Positions 60,027 to 64,000 of a stretch of DNA of 64,000 nucleotides are shown piece by piece. This DNA is from Endobugula sp965225895. Its GTDB lineage: Bacteria > Pseudomonadota > Gammaproteobacteria > Pseudomonadales > Cellvibrionaceae. Made by a program: the position numbers and the translations under genes. The notes under the pieces are model-generated. The model was given only the letters and a program-made list of their open reading frames with translations. It had not been told where the DNA came from and searched no databases. Each line of letters begins with the position of its first letter. The stretch's first letter is position 1. Where the stretch lies: positions 186,001-250,000 of the forward strand of contig CBDDBR010000011.1 in the NCBI GenBank assembly GCA_965225895.1. Reading direction: 5' to 3'.

Positions 60027-61469
60027 ATGTATGAGATAAAGCTTACTTTATTTGCCATTTTTTCGATATTAATGGCAAGCCAGTCAAATCGCCAAGTGTT
60101 TTTTTCTGATACAGGAAAAAGGATACTTGCTTTTTGGATTGGCATATTGCCATTTATATTTATTGTTCGCAGTGAAATATTAAATATGGTGATGTATGTC
60201 GTTTTATTAGTCGCGCTAGAGAGAAATAACCGTACACCAATATTAAGTTTGATGTTTTTTATTGGAGTACTTGGAGCTGTTCCAGATTGGTCGGCATATG
60301 TTGTGTCAGTTCCAGGTATTAATTATTTAATTAAGTTAACTTTTGATAAATTAGCCGTTATTGCACTGCTTTTACCTATAGCTTTAACATTAAGTAGATA
60401 TAAAATTAAATGGCATGTAACCGATACCTTGGTGTGTGCATTTGTTTTTTTTATGGTTGTCTTAACCTTTCGTGAAGGAAAGTTGACAACGGTATTAAGA
60501 TTTGTAGTGGATACAAGCATTGCTTATCTTATTCCTTATTTTGTTTTTACTCGCGTTGTGCGTAGTATCAATGACTTGCATTATTGTGCATTAGGTTTTT
60601 TAATTTTGGCTGTATTGGTGGCTTCTCTATTTATAGTAAGTCAAGCAGTGAGAGTTGATATTTATGCAGAGTTAAATCCTTATAATAGCTTTCATTTTCT
60701 TAGGGAATATCGTTTGGGTTTTTTGCGTCTCTCGGGTCCTTTTAATGGGGTGTTGGTTGGCTTTTTATTATTGTCGGGTTACCTTGCTTTTGATGTATTA
60801 AAAAAACAGTCATTTCTCTGTCATATACCCTCTTGGATATTCTTATCCATTTGCGTACTTTGTGTTTTCTTTGGAGGGTCTAGAGGTGCATTGTTTGGTT
60901 TTGTGCTTGGCCTAGGGTTGTATTTTTATTTTGTAAAATTGGCTGGGGCTAAACGTACGGCGGTTACTGTAGTGTTTTTTTGCTTGTGCGTGTTGGAATG
61001 GATGTTTGATTTAACATCGCTTTTAAATTATGAGGATGAGTATGGTACGTTTGATTATCGTGCTGAATTATATGAGGCATCTTGGACGTACTTACAATCT
61101 CATTTTTTATGGGGCTCACCTTACTATTTAGAAAGCGGACATTTTAATCATTTAGTCACAGGTTTAGGTATTATTGATATCGTGAGTGCATATTTGCAGG
61201 TGGCTTTAAGGTATGGCGTTGTTACCTTAGTTATCTTTGTTGGTATGTTTTTGTCAGTAATGGTGCCTTTGTTTAATCGTGTAAGGCAGCTCAAAGATAT
61301 GACGAGTGATATCGCACGTTATGCAGCAATGTATTTATCTTTAAATGTAGTGATGATGTTTTTAATTTCAACAACAAGCATGATTTCTTTGTTCCCTATT
61401 TTTATTGTTATGAATATAGCGATAGGTCGAGTTATTCTTACGAGCGATATGCTTAAAAAAGCAATATGA
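60027..61469 (+). CDS. O-antigen polymerase-like membrane protein
   Basis: A 480-residue protein with about 11-12 membrane segments starting 14 bases after the GT4 gene. GGSRGALFGFVLGLGLYF (about 285-302) and the later periplasmic loop EASWTYLQSHFLWGSPYYLESGHFNHLVTGLGIIDIVSAYLQVALRYG follow the Wzy/ligase-like scheme with Arg and His in the loop. With the flippase this completes a Wzx/Wzy route. It is the second such protein in the window after 47456-48847. Confidence 0.78.
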   Translation: MYEIKLTLFAIFSILMASQSNRQVFFSDTGKRILAFWIGILPFIFIVRSEILNMVMYVVLLVALERNNRTPILSLMFFIGVLGAVPDWSAYVVSVPGINYLIKLTFDKLAVIALLLPIALTLSRYKIKWHVTDTLVCAFVFFMVVLTFREGKLTTVLRFVVDTSIAYLIPYFVFTRVVRSINDLHYCALGFLILAVLVASLFIVSQAVRVDIYAELNPYNSFHFLREYRLGFLRLSGPFNGVLVGFLLLSGYLAFDVLKKQSFLCHIPSWIFLSICVLCVFFGGSRGALFGFVLGLGLYFYFVKLAGAKRTAVTVVFFCLCVLEWMFDLTSLLNYEDEYGTFDYRAELYEASWTYLQSHFLWGSPYYLESGHFNHLVTGLGIIDIVSAYLQVALRYGVVTLVIFVGMFLSVMVPLFNRVRQLKDMTSDIARYAAMYLSLNVVMMFLISTTSMISLFPIFIVMNIAIGRVILTSDMLKKAI

Positions 61470-61504
61470 TGTAATTGTTCATCTTAATAGAGTAAAGGTT
61501 TTAT

Positions 61505-62569
61505 ATGTCAAAAAAAGTATTAGTTACTGGCGGAGCGGGCTTTATTGGTTCTGCGGTTATCCGACATATCATTTCAAATACGAATGATCGTGTGATTAAT
61601 GTAGATAAGCTAACGTATGCTGGTAACGTAGAATCATTGGCAAGTGTTGCTGATTCAGAACGTTATACTTTTGAGCAGGTTGATATTTGTGATGCGCATA
61701 ATATTGCGCGTATTTTTCAAGAGCATCAGCCGAGTTGTGTTATGCATTTAGCCGCAGAGTCTCATGTCGATCGTTCTATTGATGGCCCTGGAGAGTTTAT
61801 TACTACGAATGTTGTGGGTACGTATACGTTGTTAGAAGAGGCTCGCCGTTATTATTCGGGCTTATCAGAATCGCAGCAGCAGCAATTTCGTTTTCATCAT
61901 ATCTCTACAGATGAGGTGTATGGTGATTTGGGTGCTGAAGGCTTGTTCACGGAAACCACGAGTTATGAACCTAGTTCGCCTTATTCTGCCAGTAAAGCGT
62001 CATCGGATCATTTGGTGAGAGCATGGCAGCGGACATATGGTTTGCCAACGGTGGTGACTAATTGTTCCAATAATTATGGCCCGTATCATTTTCCTGAAAA
62101 ATTGATTCCCTTGATTATTTTGAATGCCCTCGCGGGTAAAGCGTTGCCTGTGTATGGTGACGGTTCACAAATTCGAGATTGGTTGTATGTTGACGATCAT
62201 GCGCGAGCCTTATATCAGGTGGCTACAGAAGGCGTAATAGGAGAAACTTACAATATTGGTGGGCATAATGAGCGACAGAATATTGATGTTGTTAAAACGA
62301 TTTGTGCGATATTAGATGATATCGTGCCTCACTCTTATAAGCATATTACAAAATATGAGGACTTGATTACATTTGTAGCCGATCGGCCTGGGCATGATGT
62401 ACGCTATGCGATTGATGCCTCTAAAATTGAGCGTGAATTGGGTTGGACGCCAAACGAAACATTTGAATCGGGTATTCGTAAAACGGTGGAATGGTATTTG
62501 GCAAACGAAACATGGTGGCAAAGAGTGCTAGATGGTTCATATCAAGGTGAGCGTTTGGGTATTGCTTGA
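61505..62569 (+). CDS. rfbB: dTDP-glucose 4,6-dehydratase
   Basis: A 354-residue short-chain dehydrogenase of the extended type. NAD motif GGAGFIG (9-15), active-site triad T135-D136-E137 and Y160-x3-K164 (YSASK) are intact. It makes dTDP-4-keto-6-deoxyglucose, step two of dTDP-L-rhamnose synthesis. rfbA and rfbC follow. Confidence 0.97.
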   Translation: MSKKVLVTGGAGFIGSAVIRHIISNTNDRVINVDKLTYAGNVESLASVADSERYTFEQVDICDAHNIARIFQEHQPSCVMHLAAESHVDRSIDGPGEFITTNVVGTYTLLEEARRYYSGLSESQQQQFRFHHISTDEVYGDLGAEGLFTETTSYEPSSPYSASKASSDHLVRAWQRTYGLPTVVTNCSNNYGPYHFPEKLIPLIILNALAGKALPVYGDGSQIRDWLYVDDHARALYQVATEGVIGETYNIGGHNERQNIDVVKTICAILDDIVPHSYKHITKYEDLITFVADRPGHDVRYAIDASKIERELGWTPNETFESGIRKTVEWYLANETWWQRVLDGSYQGERLGIA

Positions 62570-62631
62570 TAGATGTTTTTTTGCCTATATCCAGCACAAC
62601 AGAATGAATAGATAAGAGGGGAGCATAGCTT

Positions 62632-63498
62632 TTGAAAGGTATTATTTTAGCGGGTGGATCTGGAACTCGTCTACATCCTGTAACTATTGGTGTTTGTAAG
62701 CAGTTATTGCCTGTTTATGACAAGCCAATGATTTATTATCCGCTAAGCACACTTATGCTGGCGGGTATTAAAGATATTTTAATTATTTCTACACCAGAAG
62801 ATATTGGTCGTTTTGAGAAAATTTTAGGTACGGGCGAGCAGTGGGGAATATCGTTATCTTATACTGAGCAGCCGTCACCAGATGGATTGGCGCAAGCCTT
62901 TATTATTGGCGAGAAATTTATCGCTGGAGACCCTTGTGCGCTAGTACTTGGTGATAATTTGTTTTTTGGTCACGGTTTGAGTGAGTCCTTGCAGCGTGCA
63001 GCGCAACGGCAAACAGGTGGGACGGTGTTTGCTTATCCAGTGAGAGACCCTGAACGTTTTGGCGTTGTTGAGTTTGATGAGAATGGAATTGCCGTTAGCA
63101 TAGAAGAAAAGCCTACAGAGCCAAAGTCGCGCTATGCTGTCACGGGTTTATATTTTTATGATGCAGATGTTGTTGACATTGCTAAATCGATTACGCCTTC
63201 ACCAAGAGGTGAGTTAGAGATCACCGACATTAATAAAATATATTTAGAGCGTGGTGCATTGGCTGTAGAAATGATGGGGCGTGGTACTGCGTGGCTAGAT
63301 ACAGGGACGCATGATTCGTTGATGGAAGCGGGGCAATTTGTGCAAACCTTAGAGCAGCGCCAAGGGCTTAAAATTGCTTGTCCTGAGGAAATTTCGTGGC
63401 GTATGGGTTGGATTGATGATGAGCAGGTGCGCTGTTTAGCCGCTCCCTTGGTAAAAAGTGGTTACGGCCAGTATTTGTTAGATATTTTAGAGTTTTAA
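62632..63498 (+). CDS. rfbA: Glucose-1-phosphate thymidylyltransferase
   Basis: RfbA (288 residues) joins dTTP and glucose-1-phosphate to begin dTDP-rhamnose synthesis. MKGIILAGGSGTRLHPVT, CKQLLPVYDKPMIYYPLSTLMLAGI and VLGDNLFFGHG are hallmarks. The start codon is TTG at 62632, 9 bases after a strong AGGGGAG site. Confidence 0.97.
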   Translation: MKGIILAGGSGTRLHPVTIGVCKQLLPVYDKPMIYYPLSTLMLAGIKDILIISTPEDIGRFEKILGTGEQWGISLSYTEQPSPDGLAQAFIIGEKFIAGDPCALVLGDNLFFGHGLSESLQRAAQRQTGGTVFAYPVRDPERFGVVEFDENGIAVSIEEKPTEPKSRYAVTGLYFYDADVVDIAKSITPSPRGELEITDINKIYLERGALAVEMMGRGTAWLDTGTHDSLMEAGQFVQTLEQRQGLKIACPEEISWRMGWIDDEQVRCLAAPLVKSGYGQYLLDILEF

Positions 63499-63514
63499 GT
63501 GTACGAGTGTATCC

Positions 63515-64000
63515 ATGAACGTGATTGAAACCGCATTGGCGGGTGTTGTTATTATTGAGCCTCGGGTATTTGGTGATGATCGAGGGTTTTTCTTAGAGAC
63601 ATTTTCTCAGCAACGCTATCTAGAGTCAGCTGGTATTCAATTACCTTTTGTGCAAGATAACCATTCTCGATCTACAAAAGGCGTGCTGCGTGGTTTGCAT
63701 TTTCAAAAAACGAAACCACAAGGCAAGTTAGTGCGGGTCGTCATGGGTGAGGTATATGATGTTGTTGTAGATATTAATCCAAAATCTCCTACTTATGGTC
63801 AGTATGAGGGGGAAATTTTGAGTGAACAAAATAAGCGTCAACTTTGGGTGCCGCCTGGCTATGCCCATGGTTTTGTTGTGTTATCAGAAGTCGCCGATTT
63901 TGAATATAAATGTACCGATTATTATGACCCTAGTGATGAGGGTGGGGTGTTGTGGAATGACCCTGATATTGCTATTCCTTGGCCAATAGATAATGTGTCT
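63515..64000 (+). CDS. rfbC: dTDP-4-dehydrorhamnose 3,5-epimerase, 3' end cut off by window
   Basis: 162 residues are visible from ATG 63515, 16 bases after rfbA, before the window ends; homologues are about 180-185 long. Catalytic H62 in LRGLHFQ, K71 and Y131 region and WVPPGYAHGFVVLSE are in place. RfbC epimerises C3 and C5 of the keto-sugar. rfbD is expected just outside the window. Confidence 0.95.
   Translation, partial: MNVIETALAGVVIIEPRVFGDDRGFFLETFSQQRYLESAGIQLPFVQDNHSRSTKGVLRGLHFQKTKPQGKLVRVVMGEVYDVVVDINPKSPTYGQYEGEILSEQNKRQLWVPPGYAHGFVVLSEVADFEYKCTDYYDPSDEGGVLWNDPDIAIPWPIDNVS

Overview
The window is a piece of chromosome from an AT-rich gammaproteobacterium, probably a marine Cellvibrionales-like lineage. 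This placement is inferred from a BioH-BioC fusion of the kind known from Saccharophagus and Teredinibacter, a fabA-fabB pair, the uvrA-MFS-ssb order, a DUF3094 protein and the gammaproteobacterial layout of the S10, spc and alpha ribosomal operons. No tRNA, rRNA, CRISPR array, insertion sequence or prophage gene was seen.

Region 1 (1-9057) is a biotin locus: a truncated comF facing away, then bioB, bioF, a fused bioHC and bioD. A BirA-type operator lies in the comF/bioB gap. Between bioHC and bioD sits a three-gene signalling cassette: a membrane CheA-like kinase with two PilJ/NarX-type sensor segments, a lone receiver and a CheX-like phosphatase. Region 2 (9058-17508) holds a small FlgG-like protein, a SprA-related metalloprotease, a DUF3094 protein, a DctP-type binding protein without permease, a TAXI-type binding protein directly followed by a degenerate paralogue of the first kinase, and two lipoproteins, one with an HEWGH metalloprotease motif. 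The paralogous kinase and pseudokinase, with two orphan binding proteins, are the best candidate here for an undescribed signalling system.

Region 3 (17509-22334) has a divergent-type EF-G (EF-G2) and a soxCD-like pair, all on the minus strand. Region 4 (22228-36637) is a complete S10-spc-alpha ribosomal protein run ending in rpoA-rplQ, including the small rpmJ. It is driven by a near-consensus promoter, with no str operon in front. A structured 234-base gap separates rpsJ from rplC, and an S4-type pseudoknot can be drawn at the rpsM start.

Region 5 (36656-46679) is housekeeping: uvrA, an MFS transporter, ssb, an unknown membrane protein, fabB/fabA, galU and a phosphomannomutase. Region 6 (46806-64000) is an exopolysaccharide/O-antigen region: a secreted Gly/Tyr/Ser/His repeat protein, an O-antigen-ligase-like protein, a WcaJ-like initiating transferase, glycosyltransferases, an acetyltransferase, a flippase, a second polymerase-like protein and rfbB-rfbA-rfbC (dTDP-rhamnose), the last cut by the window end. 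An orphan NosR-like flavin/iron-sulfur membrane protein interrupts it, flanked by two similar small membrane proteins and AT-rich gene-free stretches. galU and the phosphomannomutase probably supply sugar nucleotides to this region.
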